NCBI GenBank assembly: GCA_016780385.1
Contig: JADHLY010000005.1
Span: 1-64,000, forward strand
DNA length: 64,000 bases
Origin: Flavobacteriales bacterium
GTDB taxonomy: Bacteria; Bacteroidota; Bacteroidia; Flavobacteriales_D; Sanyastnellaceae
Direction of reading: 5' to 3'
Positions within the stretch are counted from its first letter, which is position 1. Each line of letters begins with the position of its first letter. The position numbers and the translations under genes are program-made. Shown here piece after piece: positions 26,310-36,437 of the stretch. The notes beneath the pieces are model-generated. The model worked only from the letters and a program-made list of their open reading frames with translations. It did no database searches and was not told where the DNA came from.

Positions 26310-26710
26310 GATTGCTGACAGGATTGTTGTTGATGGGAGTGGTCATATTCTTGGCCTATGCCGCATTGTGTCTCGCTGCTCCGATGGAGCAAAGGGCCGC
26401 ATATACATGGCCGGTGGAGTCCGAGTGGGCCACCTGGGACAAGGGCCTGTCGGTGTGGTCTGAGACCGCTGTGCAGGTTGCGGGCATCGAAGTTTGGTGG
26501 TCAGCAGATGGGGGCGTGGCTTCAGGTGATACGCTGATTCGTCCGTTCACAGCAGCATGGAATGCGACCGGCGAGGTGAAGGTGTTTCCCTGCGATACCG
26601 AGGTCGAGCGAATAATTTGTGGTGAAATACGGTGGCAGATCCCTTGGGCATGGCGCGGAATGAGCGTTTTGATGGGAGCGGGCCGTTTTAAGACGGACTC
26701 CCCGATATAG
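26306..26710 (+). CDS. Small membrane-anchored protein of unknown function
   Basis: 134 aa, one N-terminal membrane segment or signal anchor (LLTGLLLMGVVIFLAYAALCLAA), then a ~105-residue Trp-rich domain with two Cys (FPCDTEVERIICGEI). Overlaps the GT2 stop by 4 nt (ATGA), so it is translationally coupled and probably works with that enzyme. No family recognised. Confidence 0.6.
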   Translation: MRLLTGLLLMGVVIFLAYAALCLAAPMEQRAAYTWPVESEWATWDKGLSVWSETAVQVAGIEVWWSADGGVASGDTLIRPFTAAWNATGEVKVFPCDTEVERIICGEIRWQIPWAWRGMSVLMGAGRFKTDSPI

Positions 26711-26763
26711 GAGGTGGGCGGCATGGCCGTCTGATTGGCACGCTGGCCAACCGACCTAAGAGC

Positions 26764-26799
26764 ACAACAGCGCTGAAGCCAAGGCCTCAACGCTGTTGT
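26764..26799. terminator. Hairpin between convergent genes
   Basis: ACAACAGCG (26764-26772) pairs with CGCTGTTGT (26791-26799), extendable inward with one mismatch. There is no clear T-tract, but the position between two convergent genes fits termination. Confidence 0.35.
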
Positions 26800-26823
26800 C
26801 ATGTCGTTCTCGCGGGATTGCAA

Positions 26824-29331
26824 TCAGTGCACCAGGATCCGAGAGGAACCCGTGGCGATGCCGGTGTCAGCAGGCGATGTAAGTGTCACGATGTACACCC
26901 CCGCCTTGTGAGGGGCTTCGACCCCAACGGACCAAGCGCCATGACTTTCGCCGGCTTGCAGCTTGGCCTTCTGCACGAGTTGTCCCGTTGCGTTGCGGAT
27001 TTCGAGGTCCCATCCGCCTTGTGCTGGCAGTCCGGAAATTTGGAAGAAGCCGCCCTGATTGATGGGGTTGGGATACGTGGTCAGCGACAGCGCCCGTTCC
27101 GTCAAATCGGACACACTGTTGGTCAGCGGATTCCCGTCACAATCAAACCCCGCCTCCGCATATTCGCATTCACCAGACGCTGTGGCTTCCGCATTGTAGT
27201 TGCAAGCCACAGGGTCCATGCAGCCTGCGATATCGTCGCTGTCGCATATGCCGTCACCATCCAGATCGGCTGCACAATCACCGCCGCATTCGCCCAGGGC
27301 GTCGAGGTATTCGCAGCTGCCGTCATCTGTGTTGGCCGCAGCATCATAGGTGCAGCTGCCCTCATCCGTGCAGCCCATGATGGCCACCACCACGTTCCCT
27401 TCACAGTCAAAGTTGACCGGTGGATAGGTGCAGTTTTGGCCATCGTCGGTGGCAGCGCTGTCGTAATTGCATGCTGTGGGATCCATGCAGCCTTCGATTT
27501 CGGCGTCGTCGCAAATGCTGTCGCCATCGGCATCCCCCGGGCAATTGCCTCCGCACTCGCCCACGGCATCGAGGTAGTCGCAGCTGCCATCGTCTGAGTT
27601 GGCCTCAGCGTTGAACGTACAGCTCAGCGGATCGGTGCATCCCGTGACCACAGGGGGTTCACTTGCGTCACACAGGTCGTTGCCGTTGGCGTCCACACAG
27701 GGTTCGACGGCAGCGCCTTCGATACAGAAAGCATGCGTTTGCTCAGACCCGAAGTCGCCTGATCCAGTGCCCAGCACATTGCCTTCATCATCGGTCAAGG
27801 TGTACCATCCACCCGGCGGGTAGTGCAAGCCATTGCCGAACAGGTCTTCTACCACAAGCTCATAACACCCTGTCGTGGCGCATTGGCTCTCCGAGATATA
27901 GACATTCGAGAAAGTGCCATTGGTATAGTCTGCCCCCGACATGATTTCTAGACCATTGTCTGCGTTTTGCAAGCTCCAGGTAAATCCGAAGGGAAGGGCA
28001 TCCAGTTGGATGTCCATTTGCAGAAAGGCCCCGTCGAGCACTTCAAAATCCACCGCCAAGGTGTCATTGAGTGCATAACCATCTTCCACAGTGGTGATCC
28101 AGACGTTCAAAGCATGGCTGCCACTGGAGGCCGCCATCGACGGGAGTGCCACTTCGGCCGTTTCGCCTTCGGCCAGGTTGCCTGACCACGCCATGGTGTT
28201 GACCGTGCCGCCATCCAATGCGAAGTGGATGGAGGCATGGGTCAATGGTGCCGTGCCGAAATTCTGGAGGGTCACCTGCGGTTCAATGGTGGGGTTGCAC
28301 CCTTGGGAGGCGAGGCCTTCGATGGAGGAAATACCGGCGTCTGTGGCCATCACTGGAATGGCGCCTTCGCTTTCGAGGAGGGAGGCACGTTGCACCTCCA
28401 AGGCGTCCCGCATGCGCACTTTTTGGCCCTCAGTGAAGGACTCCATGCAGGGATCGTTGGAGTAATCCATGAAGTTCTCAGACAACGTTTCAGGACAATC
28501 GATTGGGCTGCAACCAATGGAGCCTGTGGTGGGAGGGGTGTCGCATACGCGGTCACCTTGGGCGGCACAATTGGTTTCGTCCCCACAGTCGTTGGTGCCG
28601 TTGAACGTGTGGTACAACCCGAGGTAATGTCCGACTTCATGGGTCAAAGTGCGGTTGAGGTCGAAGTTGGGCAGGAGGTCAAAGGCCTCTCCGACGCCGA
28701 ACACCTTGTGATGGACCACAATGCCGTCGTGCTCTCCAGAGGTTGGGGGGAGGTAGGCAAAACCAAGGGGAGAGGTCCCGCCGTTCAAGCGATAGAGCAC
28801 CCAAATGTTGATGTAGTCCGTGCCCGGCCAGTGGCTGAGCGTTTTGATGTTCATCTCCGAGGCGGGGTCGGAATTGTTGTTGGTGACCATGCCCGTCGTG
28901 GCAAAGCTGGGAATGACGTCCGTTACGTTGGTGCGCGTGATGCCGGAGGTTGGATTGCCCTCAGGGTCCCGCGCGGCCAATTGGAATTCCATGTTGACGT
29001 CGGCGCCTCCAAAGGTGCCGCTGAAATCCGCATTCAGCGCGTCGATGGCGCTCTGAACCTGGGCTTCCGAAATGTTGGATCCATTTCCTGCGCCCTCACC
29101 ATTGTGCATGATGTGTACGACCACGGGCAGCACATGATGATCGCCCGATCGCTGCGCGCTGTTGCTCATCTCGGCAATGGCCGCTTCAAAGGCAAAGAAG
29201 CTGCGCGCAAAGGCGGTGTCCTCCATCATGGCGGCTTGCAGTTCGGCTGACTGGCAGCGGTCACCCTGAGCCTGGGCGAAGGACAAGAGAAAGGAAAAGG
29301 CGACAAATAGGATGGATGCACGAATACGCAT
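26824..29331 (-). CDS. Secreted M43 (pappalysin-type) metalloprotease, T9SS type A cargo
   Basis: 835 aa. Signal peptide ending FAQAQ. Catalytic domain to about residue 320 with the metzincin zinc motif HEVGHYLGLYH (231-241) and Met-turn ENFMDYS; the insertion CAAQGDRVCDTPPT is typical of M43B. A ~130-residue CARDB-like and adhesion region follows. Four Cys units (GCTDPLSCTFNAEANSDDGSC type) alternate with calcium-like NCPGDADGDSICDD segments. The C-terminal ~90 residues are a T9SS type A sorting domain (TTYPNPINQGGFFQI ... GVYIVTL). Exported through the outer membrane and either released or anchored. Confidence 0.9.
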   Translation of the reverse strand: MRIRASILFVAFSFLLSFAQAQGDRCQSAELQAAMMEDTAFARSFFAFEAAIAEMSNSAQRSGDHHVLPVVVHIMHNGEGAGNGSNISEAQVQSAIDALNADFSGTFGGADVNMEFQLAARDPEGNPTSGITRTNVTDVIPSFATTGMVTNNNSDPASEMNIKTLSHWPGTDYINIWVLYRLNGGTSPLGFAYLPPTSGEHDGIVVHHKVFGVGEAFDLLPNFDLNRTLTHEVGHYLGLYHTFNGTNDCGDETNCAAQGDRVCDTPPTTGSIGCSPIDCPETLSENFMDYSNDPCMESFTEGQKVRMRDALEVQRASLLESEGAIPVMATDAGISSIEGLASQGCNPTIEPQVTLQNFGTAPLTHASIHFALDGGTVNTMAWSGNLAEGETAEVALPSMAASSGSHALNVWITTVEDGYALNDTLAVDFEVLDGAFLQMDIQLDALPFGFTWSLQNADNGLEIMSGADYTNGTFSNVYISESQCATTGCYELVVEDLFGNGLHYPPGGWYTLTDDEGNVLGTGSGDFGSEQTHAFCIEGAAVEPCVDANGNDLCDASEPPVVTGCTDPLSCTFNAEANSDDGSCDYLDAVGECGGNCPGDADGDSICDDAEIEGCMDPTACNYDSAATDDGQNCTYPPVNFDCEGNVVVAIMGCTDEGSCTYDAAANTDDGSCEYLDALGECGGDCAADLDGDGICDSDDIAGCMDPVACNYNAEATASGECEYAEAGFDCDGNPLTNSVSDLTERALSLTTYPNPINQGGFFQISGLPAQGGWDLEIRNATGQLVQKAKLQAGESHGAWSVGVEAPHKAGVYIVTLTSPADTGIATGSSRILVH

Positions 29332-29476
29332 GACGGAGCGGGTTGTTTTTCTCCCGTACTCAGTTATGCAAGTTGAGGTTACACTTTGGCCTCAGAATCT
29401 GTCTTGTTGTTGTTTTTCAAACAGTTACATCCGGTTATTGACTGCTGTATAATCCCGGACCAAAACGGGAATAAAA

Positions 29477-29510
29477 AAGGCGGACCCCCTGTGAATGGGA
29501 AGTCCGCCTT
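29477..29510 (-). terminator. Terminator after the fkp-yaaA pair
   Basis: 9-bp stem AAGGCGGAC/GTCCGCCTT; on the minus strand the stem is followed by TTTTTTAT. The 29332-29534 gap holds otherwise only A/T-rich sequence and a small CCCG/CGGG hairpin at about 29453-29471. Confidence 0.7.
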
Positions 29511-29534
29511 GTTTTAAAAAAAAGTCTGAGAAGA

Positions 29535-30245
29535 TCAGTCCGCTGGCTCCACTTCGAGCAGCTCCACTTTGAAGACGAGGGTGGAGTTGGCACCGATGAC
29601 ATCGCCGGTGGCGCGGGGGCCGTATGCGAGGTCAGAAGGAATGAAGAAAGTGGTTTGTCCACCTTGCTTCATGGTTTGCAATCCTTCGGTCCAGCCGCTG
29701 ATGACCTGGTTCAACCCGAACGTGGCAGGTTGGCCACGGTCGTAGCTGCTGTCGAACGTGGTGCCGTCGATCAACGTGCCGTGGTAGTGCACCGTAACGC
29801 GGTCATTCTGGTCAGGGCTTGGGCCATCACCTTCACGGTCGACGCGGTACTGCAATCCGCTGGCCGTTTCTACGACACCATCCTTGCCTTTGTTTTCGGC
29901 GAGAAAGGCCTTGCCCGCCTCGAGGTTGGCTTCACCGGCCTTGGCTTCTTGCGCCTGCATGGTCGTACGAACCAGCTCGTTGGCTTGCTCGGGGGTCATG
30001 GCGGCATTGCCGGCCTGAACATCGGTAAACGCCTGAGCAATCTGAGCAGGAACATAGTCCTTGATGCCCTGGCTCTGCACGTTGGTGGCGAAGAGTACGC
30101 CCAATGCGTAGCTCAGGGAGTCACTGTTGTTTTCCATATTGGGGGTAGGGGTGTTCTGGCCATTTACAGCGCATCCTGTCCACGCCATTGGGGCGAAGAT
30201 CAGGCTGGCCATGAGGACCATCTTATGTACGGGGTAGAGTTTCAT
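29535..30245 (-). CDS. FKBP-type peptidyl-prolyl isomerase lipoprotein
   Basis: 236 aa. Lipoprotein signal with lipobox WTGC, an N-terminal helical dimerisation region of the Mip/FkpA type (SDSLSYALGVLFATNVQSQG ... AGKAFLAENKGKDGV), then a C-terminal FKBP domain: GLQYRVDREGDGPSPDQNDRVTVHYHGTL begins the domain, with IDGTTFDSSYDRG, VISGWTEGLQTMKQGG and LAYGPRATGDVIGANSTLVF. A periplasmic or outer-membrane-facing folding catalyst for secreted proteins. Its start overlaps the yaaA stop by 4 nt. Confidence 0.9.
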   Translation of the reverse strand: MKLYPVHKMVLMASLIFAPMAWTGCAVNGQNTPTPNMENNSDSLSYALGVLFATNVQSQGIKDYVPAQIAQAFTDVQAGNAAMTPEQANELVRTTMQAQEAKAGEANLEAGKAFLAENKGKDGVVETASGLQYRVDREGDGPSPDQNDRVTVHYHGTLIDGTTFDSSYDRGQPATFGLNQVISGWTEGLQTMKQGGQTTFFIPSDLAYGPRATGDVIGANSTLVFKVELLEVEPAD

Positions 30246-31015
30246 GATGTGGACTGGTTGTTCCGGGTAAAAATGTAGGAGGACTCAGTGCTGAGTGCCT
30301 GATGAAAGGTGTAGCCGTCCTCATTAAAATCTTGGATTCCGTTGGGTTGGTCTACCCTTTCCTGAATGAGGAATCGGGCCATGCGCCCTCGGGCCGTCTT
30401 GGCGTAAGTGCCGATCATCTTGAAGGCATCGCCGCGCTGCTCCTTGAACTGGACGTGGATGAACCTGCCAGCGAGGGCAGGGCGGTCCACGGCCTTGAAA
30501 TACTCCTGGCTTGCCAAGTTCACAATGGTGTCGTCTTCCGATTCCGCGTCCAGGCCTTCAGCCAAGGTGTCGCCCCAAAAACTGTAGAGGTTGTCCTGGC
30601 CCTTGGGGACAAAACGCCCCCCCATTTCCAAACGGTATTCTTGAATGAGGTCGAGTGGGCGGAGCAAGCCGTAGAGCCCGCTGATGATGCGCAAACGCTC
30701 CTGTGCATGGTCCAGGTCGTTTGAATTCCAACGCTCGGCTCCCAGTGCCCGAAACACTTCGCCATGAAAAGCATGCACTGCGGTGCGCGCATTGCCCGGA
30801 TGGAAAGGTTGTTCCCAGCTGTGGTGCCTGTTGAAGGTGTCTTTGGCGAGGTCCTCACTGATGTCCATCAGTGTCATCAGCTCCGGGGCCTTCACCTTGG
30901 ACAGCGCAGACATCAATTCAGCAGCCCTGTCTGCAAACCTCGGTTGGCTTGCACCGGCATCCACTGAGAAATCACCACTTCTGAAAGTCTTGGCTGGTGA
31001 GAGCAAAATGCGCAT
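30242..31015 (-). CDS. yaaA: YaaA family peroxide-stress protein
   Basis: 257 aa of the YaaA/DUF328 family, which lowers free iron and limits DNA damage under peroxide stress in E. coli. Recognisable from MRILLSPAKTF, the PAFTRFNG-like region replaced here by HPGNARTAVHAFHGEVF, GLYGLLRPLDLIQEYRLEMG, and FIHVQFKEQRGDAFKMIGTYAKTARGRMARF. Full length. A -7 box lies 7 nt before the ATG. Followed by the FKBP gene with a 4-nt overlap. Confidence 0.9.
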   Translation of the reverse strand: MRILLSPAKTFRSGDFSVDAGASQPRFADRAAELMSALSKVKAPELMTLMDISEDLAKDTFNRHHSWEQPFHPGNARTAVHAFHGEVFRALGAERWNSNDLDHAQERLRIISGLYGLLRPLDLIQEYRLEMGGRFVPKGQDNLYSFWGDTLAEGLDAESEDDTIVNLASQEYFKAVDRPALAGRFIHVQFKEQRGDAFKMIGTYAKTARGRMARFLIQERVDQPNGIQDFNEDGYTFHQALSTESSYIFTRNNQSTS

Positions 31016-31022
31016 CGGGCCG

Positions 31023-31030
31023 CAAATCTA
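31023..31030 (-). promoter_or_regulatory. -7 box of yaaA
   Basis: Exact TAGATTTG on the minus strand, 7 nt before the ATG at 31015. Confidence 0.5.
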
Positions 31031-31066
31031 CTACATGTGCAGTGCCCTATGGACTATTTTGCCCCC

Positions 31067-32986
31067 ATGAAAACCAAAGCGCTCAAGTTCTTCGCGGGTG
31101 GCGGTCTTTTGGCTGCGTCTAGTCTCGTTGCCGCTCAAGTCTGTCCAGATGGCCAAAGCCCCTTTGAAATGGTGGTGTACACCGACAATTGGGGATATGA
31201 GGTGTATTGGGAGATGACGCCGGCTGAGACGCCTTGCGGAACCAATACACTCGCTTGGGGTGGCAATGCCATTGGCGTGGGGTGCAGCGGTGACGGCGAC
31301 CCCGAGGCGCCAGCGGGCGAGTACGCCTCCAATGCCACATTCGTCATTGACTCTTTGTGCGCTACCCCAGGAGAGGTGGTCACGCTGCACTACGTGGACA
31401 GCTATGGAGACGGCGGGACCTACTTTGAAATTCGGCTTGACGGCGTCATCCACCATGCGTTTCAGGGGACTGGAGGGGGAAATTCATGGGAATTTGACCC
31501 TTTTGAGTCGGCATTCCCAGTGTACGATTCTCCCTGTGGTGCCCTGCCCATTGAAGTCGATGGTGAGGTTGTGGTGTTGTCCAATGACAGCTGCTCGGCA
31601 TCTCTCGGTGAGCCAGGACCTCCTGACTTTCCCGGAGTGTATGCCTGCCAAATTGCAGGAGGGTGGTGCGAAGGAGGTGTAGGGGCTTCTGCTTGGCTTT
31701 CTTTCGAGGCGACGTCCGGGAACTGCAGGATCTCATCCTGCACGGACTCCACAGATTTTGATACCCAACTGGCCCTATGGGCAGTCGAGGATTGCGGCGA
31801 CTTTGAGTCCTACACTTTGATGGGAGCCAACGACGACATTCCCGGAGGCTGCGGACCCGGCAACGTTTATTCCAGTGCGCTGTGGACCGGGTGCCTTGAC
31901 AGTGGCGTCACTTACCTGATTCAACTTGATGGTTGGTACGGTTCAAGGGGGACGGCGGGCATCTTCATCGAGTCTGTAGACACGGAGGAGGTCATCACAA
32001 GCGCCACAGGAGGGCTTTCTTGCGCTTTGGGCAAGGAGGAAGACCCCAACGGCACCATTGTACTGAATCCTGTGGGCATGGGCTCAGGTTTTACCGCTGC
32101 TTGGGTCGGGCCCAATGGGTTCTCTGGAGAAGGCCAGCAGATCAGTGGGCTGACTGCGGGAACCTATTCCGCCGTCGTCGTATCCAATTGCGGGGGGAGC
32201 CTGGTCCATACCGTGACCTTGACCGAACCGGCTCCCATTTCAACCAACCTTGAAGTGGTGCCGCCGTTGTGCCCCGAGCTTGCAGATGGTTCAGCGTCAT
32301 TGGCCGTTGAGGGGGGCACGGAGCCTTATACCATCACATGGTTCGGCGAGGCGGGTGAGCTCGGCACAGGCGCGGTCATTGAGGGCTTGGCTGAGGGTGA
32401 ATACGCGTTCACCATGGAAGATGGGAATGGCTGCCAAGAAGACCAGAGCTTCAGCATTGAGGCCAACGACGACGCCTTTGCCTTCAGCTTAGGACCTGAC
32501 ACCACCTTTTGTGAAGATGAGCAGGTCATATTATCGGGCCCGGTCGGGTTGGAATACCTCTGGAGTACGGGCAGCATTGATCAGTTTATCATCGTCAACG
32601 GGTCCGAATGGGGACCGGGCACTTATCCCATTGTGCTGGAAGCGTCCAATGAATTCGGATGCTCCCACTCGGATGCCATTTTCTTGACCATTTTTGATTG
32701 CACCACTGGAATCGGAGACCTTTTTGGTGGCAGTGCAGGCTTGGCGGCTTTTCCCAATCCAGTCGCGGGTCAAGGGGCTTGGAACCTCACGTGGGAAGCG
32801 CCTTCCCAACGGTGGGACGGAGAGTGGGAGCTCATTGATCTTGCAGGCAGGACTGTGCAGCAAGGCCGCAATCCGCTCAACGCTGGAGCATGGACTTTGG
32901 CGCTTCCAACCGATGGATTGGCTCCGGGTCAATACTTCTGGCTGGCAAAGGGCACCCCAGTGTCCCTGCGCTTGCAGCTCAATTGA
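31067..32986 (+). CDS. Secreted multidomain protein, T9SS type A cargo
   Basis: 639 aa. Signal peptide ([17 protein letters not shown]) from MKTKALK. Residues ~25-150 resemble a Cys-containing beta-sandwich also found at the start of the 36670 protein ([14 protein letters not shown] compares with YGDGLVGDAFYQVWLDG there). A PPC-like domain follows (about 165-310, [16 protein letters not shown]), then two SprB-like repeats ([36 protein letters not shown]). The end is a T9SS type A sorting domain ([16 protein letters not shown] ... [11 protein letters not shown]). No catalytic motif seen; adhesin-like. Confidence 0.8.
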   Translation: MKTKALKFFAGGGLLAASSLVAAQVCPDGQSPFEMVVYTDNWGYEVYWEMTPAETPCGTNTLAWGGNAIGVGCSGDGDPEAPAGEYASNATFVIDSLCATPGEVVTLHYVDSYGDGGTYFEIRLDGVIHHAFQGTGGGNSWEFDPFESAFPVYDSPCGALPIEVDGEVVVLSNDSCSASLGEPGPPDFPGVYACQIAGGWCEGGVGASAWLSFEATSGNCRISSCTDSTDFDTQLALWAVEDCGDFESYTLMGANDDIPGGCGPGNVYSSALWTGCLDSGVTYLIQLDGWYGSRGTAGIFIESVDTEEVITSATGGLSCALGKEEDPNGTIVLNPVGMGSGFTAAWVGPNGFSGEGQQISGLTAGTYSAVVVSNCGGSLVHTVTLTEPAPISTNLEVVPPLCPELADGSASLAVEGGTEPYTITWFGEAGELGTGAVIEGLAEGEYAFTMEDGNGCQEDQSFSIEANDDAFAFSLGPDTTFCEDEQVILSGPVGLEYLWSTGSIDQFIIVNGSEWGPGTYPIVLEASNEFGCSHSDAIFLTIFDCTTGIGDLFGGSAGLAAFPNPVAGQGAWNLTWEAPSQRWDGEWELIDLAGRTVQQGRNPLNAGAWTLALPTDGLAPGQYFWLAKGTPVSLRLQLN

Positions 32987-33021
32987 TTCCTGACACCGCA
33001 TTTCTAAGCAGCTTTCGGACC

Positions 33022-34038
33022 ATGATTGACTTGAGAAGCGATACCGTGACCCGTCCCACAGAGGCGATGCTGAAGGCCATGATGGCGGCGCCAACGGGGG
33101 ATGATGTATATGCGGAGGACCCTACCGTCAACCGACTCCAGGCGGAGCTTGCGGAGCGATTTGGACATGAGGCTGGGCTCTTCTGTCCTTCGGGGACCAT
33201 GGCCAATCAGATCGCCATCAACGTCCACGTTGCACCAGGCGATGAGGTCATCTGCCACCGCCTGAGCCACATCTACAATTATGAAGGTGGTGGCATTGCC
33301 CGAAACAGTGGGGCCAGTGTGCGCCTGGTCGATGCCCCCCGGGGCGCCATGCCTGCTGATGTGATCCAGGCGGAGGTGAACCCTGCCGACAGTCATTTTG
33401 CGCGCACGGCCTTGGTGTGTGTGGAGGATACGGTCAACAAAGGCGGAGGGGCTGTGCAGTCTTTGGAGATGTTGGCAGCAGGCAGCGATGCCAGCAGGGC
33501 TGTTGGGTTGCCTTTTCACCTTGACGGGGCCCGCGCGTGGAATGCATTGAGGACAACTGGACAGGACTGGGGGCGCTATGGACAGATGTTCGACAGCATA
33601 TCGCTCTGCCTGTCCAAGGGTTTGGGAACTCCGGCAGGTTCGGTGCTTTTGGGAAACAGGGATTTCATAGAGGAGGCGCACCGCACCCGGAAAGTCATGG
33701 GCGGCGGCATGCGACAGGTGGGCATCTTGGCTGCGGCCGGATTGCATGCGATTGAACACCACTTCGACCGGTTGGAGGAAGACCACAGGCGCGCGGCGCG
33801 CATCGGGCAGTTGCTCTCAGACCACCCTTCGATTGCCCAAGTGGCTCCCGTTGAGACCAACATTGTCATCGCGCAGTTGAGCAACGGAAGGTCAGCCTCA
33901 GAGTTGGTTGAAGCCCAACGACAAGAGGGGGTGCTGTGTTCGGCATTTGGCCCGGACAAGGTGCGTTGGGTGACGCATTTGGATTTTGGCGACGGCGATC
34001 TCAGTCGCGTTTTGCAGGCCCTCGAAACCTGGAGATAA
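33022..34038 (+). CDS. ltaE: Low-specificity L-threonine aldolase
   Basis: 338 aa PLP enzyme cleaving threonine to glycine and acetaldehyde. Family start [20 protein letters not shown] and [15 protein letters not shown]; substrate region [34 protein letters not shown]-type [14 protein letters not shown] lysine in [14 protein letters not shown]. The upstream 44 codons of the frame overlap the previous gene and are not used. It begins 35 bp after the T9SS cargo gene. Confidence 0.92.
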   Translation: MIDLRSDTVTRPTEAMLKAMMAAPTGDDVYAEDPTVNRLQAELAERFGHEAGLFCPSGTMANQIAINVHVAPGDEVICHRLSHIYNYEGGGIARNSGASVRLVDAPRGAMPADVIQAEVNPADSHFARTALVCVEDTVNKGGGAVQSLEMLAAGSDASRAVGLPFHLDGARAWNALRTTGQDWGRYGQMFDSISLCLSKGLGTPAGSVLLGNRDFIEEAHRTRKVMGGGMRQVGILAAAGLHAIEHHFDRLEEDHRRAARIGQLLSDHPSIAQVAPVETNIVIAQLSNGRSASELVEAQRQEGVLCSAFGPDKVRWVTHLDFGDGDLSRVLQALETWR

Positions 34039-34078
34039 CCCCAAATCACAAGACCGGTGATGGGCCGGCCAAGGGGCA

Positions 34079-34086
34079 TTAATTTG
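34079..34086 (+). promoter_or_regulatory. Probable -7 box of the S46 peptidase gene
   Basis: TTAATTTG (one mismatch to TAnnTTTG), then ccgtc and ATG 34092. Confidence 0.35.
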
Positions 34087-34091
34087 CCGTC

Positions 34092-36425
34092 ATGATTGCA
34101 ATTTGGAAAACCGCCAGCGCCGCAGTGCGTCAGGCGACCTGCGTGCTGATGGCTGTGTGCTTGACCTTCAGTGTACAAGCGACCGAAGGAATGTGGATTC
34201 CGGCCTTGCTGAAGGCCGTGGAGGGCGACATGCAGGACATGGGCCTGAAATTGACCGCAGAAGACATCTATTCCATCAACCGGAGTTCGCTCAAGGACGC
34301 CATCGTCCAATTTGGTGGCGGCTGCACGGCCAGCGTGATTTCCGATCAGGGACTGTTGCTGACCAATCACCACTGCGGCTATGGACAGATCCAATCGCAC
34401 AGCAGCTTGGAGCGTGACATCTTGAAGGATGGGTTCTGGGCCATGTCGATGGAAGAAGAATTGACAAATCCTGGACTGACGGCCATGTTCATCGTGCGGA
34501 TCGAAGACGTGACCGAGGCCGTACAGCAGGCGCGGTTGGAAGGGGAGGACGCCGAAAAAGCCAAGCGCGAAGCGTTGGCTACGGCTGCTACGGAAGGCAC
34601 GGACCATGACGCCGTGGTGCGGGATTTTCTGTATGGTAACCAACAGTTCCTCATCGTCACACGGACGTTTAAGGATGTGCGCCTGGTGGGCGCTCCACCG
34701 AGTTCCATCGGCAAGTTTGGTGGGGACACCGACAATTGGGTGTGGCCGCGCCACACGGGCGATTTCTCCTTGTTCAGGATTTACAGTGGTCCGGATGGTG
34801 CTCCTGCGGAGCCCAGCGAGGACAACATTCCACTGGATCCAGCGCACCATTTGCCCGTATCCATGCATGGCGTTGAAGAGGGGGATTTCACCATGGTGTT
34901 TGGATTTCCCGGGCGCACCGAACGGTACATCCCTGCGCTCCAGGTGCAGCACTTGATCGAAACGTTGAACCCGACCCGAATCGGAATGCGCACCGCTAGC
35001 TTGGAGGTGATCAACAGCGCCATGCGGGCCGATGATGGCACCCGCATTGCCTATGCCGCCAAACAAAGCCGCATTGCCAATGCCTGGAAAAAGTGGATTG
35101 GCCAGAATGAGGGCTTGATTGATTTCGGAGCCGTAGCGGAAAAGCGACAGGCCCAAATCGCCCTCGCGAAAGCGGTGCGTGAGCGTGGTTTGGACGATTA
35201 CAGCACAGTAGTGGGCGACCTCAGCAAAGACTTCAAGGCATTGCGACCATACCTCGAGGCGCGGTCGTTGTTCATCGAGTGGTTTTACTACGGGCCGGAG
35301 ATTTTACGCTGGGCCGCACAGGTTGGGGATGTACTTGAGGTGGCGGCAGATAAATCGTTGTCAGACAGTATTTTCAATGCGCGCGCAGGAGAAGTTCTGG
35401 AAGCGGCAAAGGGGTTCTATCCCGACTACAGGGCGGAAGTGGACCGCAAGGTGTTTGCCGCGGTCTTTCCGCTCTATATGGACGCCTTGCCCGATGGGTT
35501 TGCGCCCGACGTGGCGGCCGCGACTTGGGCACTTTCTGCAGAGAAGGATGCCAGCGACATTGCGCGGGACCTATATGAAGGCAGCATCCTCGACGACGGC
35601 GATGAGTTCATGGCCTTGCTCGAGGCCCGTGACCGCAAGGCTTTGAAAAAACGCGCCAAGGACCCCTTGATCGAATGGGCGCGACAAACCAACGACAGTT
35701 ATTGGGGGAAAGTCCGCGACGAATACAGCCGGCTTCAGTCCGCCATGGAGGAAAACATGGGCCGATACCTCCGCGCTCTATCCGAGGTCTATCCCGAGCA
35801 GACGTTCTGGCCTGACGCCAACAGCACGCTGCGGTTGACATACGGCATGATGGAGGGCAGTGAGCCCCGCGATGCGGTCACCTACAAGCCCTATACCACC
35901 GCCGGTGGGGTGCTGGATAAGTACGTTCCTGGCGACGCTGAGTTTGACCTGCCTGAGGGCCTCGTCACCAAGCTGCGTGCAGAAGAATACGGGCCTTATG
36001 CAGACAGCGAGGGCAATCTGCGGGTGTGTTTCCTTGGATCCAACCACACCACGGGCGGCAATTCAGGGTCTCCAGCCATCAACGGCACGGGAGACCTCAT
36101 CGGGTTGAATTTCGATCGCACTTGGGAAAGCACCATGAGCGACGTGCGCTTCGATGCGGACCGCTGTCGCAACATTATGGTGGACATCCGCTACGTGTTG
36201 TGGGTGACCGATATCTATGCGGGTGCCTCACACCTGGTCCAGGAGATGACCCTGACAGAAAGAGATCCCGACAACCTGAGTCCCGCCTGGCGCCCATTTG
36301 GCCCTGGCACTGGAATGGGCAAGGGCATAGAACGGAGTGAAGAAGAAGTCCGTGAGGAATTCAGGAAGCGCTCCTTGGAGCGCATGCAGGAGCGCCGACA
36401 GAAGATGGAAGCAGGGGGGCAGTAA
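34092..36425 (+). CDS. S46 dipeptidyl-peptidase, DPP11-type (Asp/Glu-specific)
   Basis: 777 aa with signal peptide (VLMAVCLTFSVQA). Family S46 serine exopeptidase releasing dipeptides in the periplasm. Chymotrypsin-like triad: His in TNHHCGYGQ (91-99), Asp224 in WPRHTGDFSLF, Ser658 in TGGNSGSPAING. The residue 18 positions after the Ser is Arg676 (GLNFDRTWE). In Porphyromonas this position is Arg in DPP11, conferring P1 Asp/Glu specificity, and Gly in DPP7, so this copy should prefer acidic P1 residues. That suits a proteome whose secreted proteins are extremely Asp-rich. Full length. Confidence 0.93.
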   Translation: MIAIWKTASAAVRQATCVLMAVCLTFSVQATEGMWIPALLKAVEGDMQDMGLKLTAEDIYSINRSSLKDAIVQFGGGCTASVISDQGLLLTNHHCGYGQIQSHSSLERDILKDGFWAMSMEEELTNPGLTAMFIVRIEDVTEAVQQARLEGEDAEKAKREALATAATEGTDHDAVVRDFLYGNQQFLIVTRTFKDVRLVGAPPSSIGKFGGDTDNWVWPRHTGDFSLFRIYSGPDGAPAEPSEDNIPLDPAHHLPVSMHGVEEGDFTMVFGFPGRTERYIPALQVQHLIETLNPTRIGMRTASLEVINSAMRADDGTRIAYAAKQSRIANAWKKWIGQNEGLIDFGAVAEKRQAQIALAKAVRERGLDDYSTVVGDLSKDFKALRPYLEARSLFIEWFYYGPEILRWAAQVGDVLEVAADKSLSDSIFNARAGEVLEAAKGFYPDYRAEVDRKVFAAVFPLYMDALPDGFAPDVAAATWALSAEKDASDIARDLYEGSILDDGDEFMALLEARDRKALKKRAKDPLIEWARQTNDSYWGKVRDEYSRLQSAMEENMGRYLRALSEVYPEQTFWPDANSTLRLTYGMMEGSEPRDAVTYKPYTTAGGVLDKYVPGDAEFDLPEGLVTKLRAEEYGPYADSEGNLRVCFLGSNHTTGGNSGSPAINGTGDLIGLNFDRTWESTMSDVRFDADRCRNIMVDIRYVLWVTDIYAGASHLVQEMTLTERDPDNLSPAWRPFGPGTGMGKGIERSEEEVREEFRKRSLERMQERRQKMEAGGQ

Positions 36426-36437
36426 GCCTCCGGTCGG

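Noticed and set aside
28225-29250. 341-codon plus-strand open frame opposite the M43 protease
   Set aside because: Antisense to the catalytic domain of a clear protease. No independent support.
33576-35156. 526-codon minus-strand open frame across the threonine aldolase and S46 peptidase genes
   Set aside because: Antisense to two well-supported genes; no recognisable protein and it spans the gap between them without any motif.
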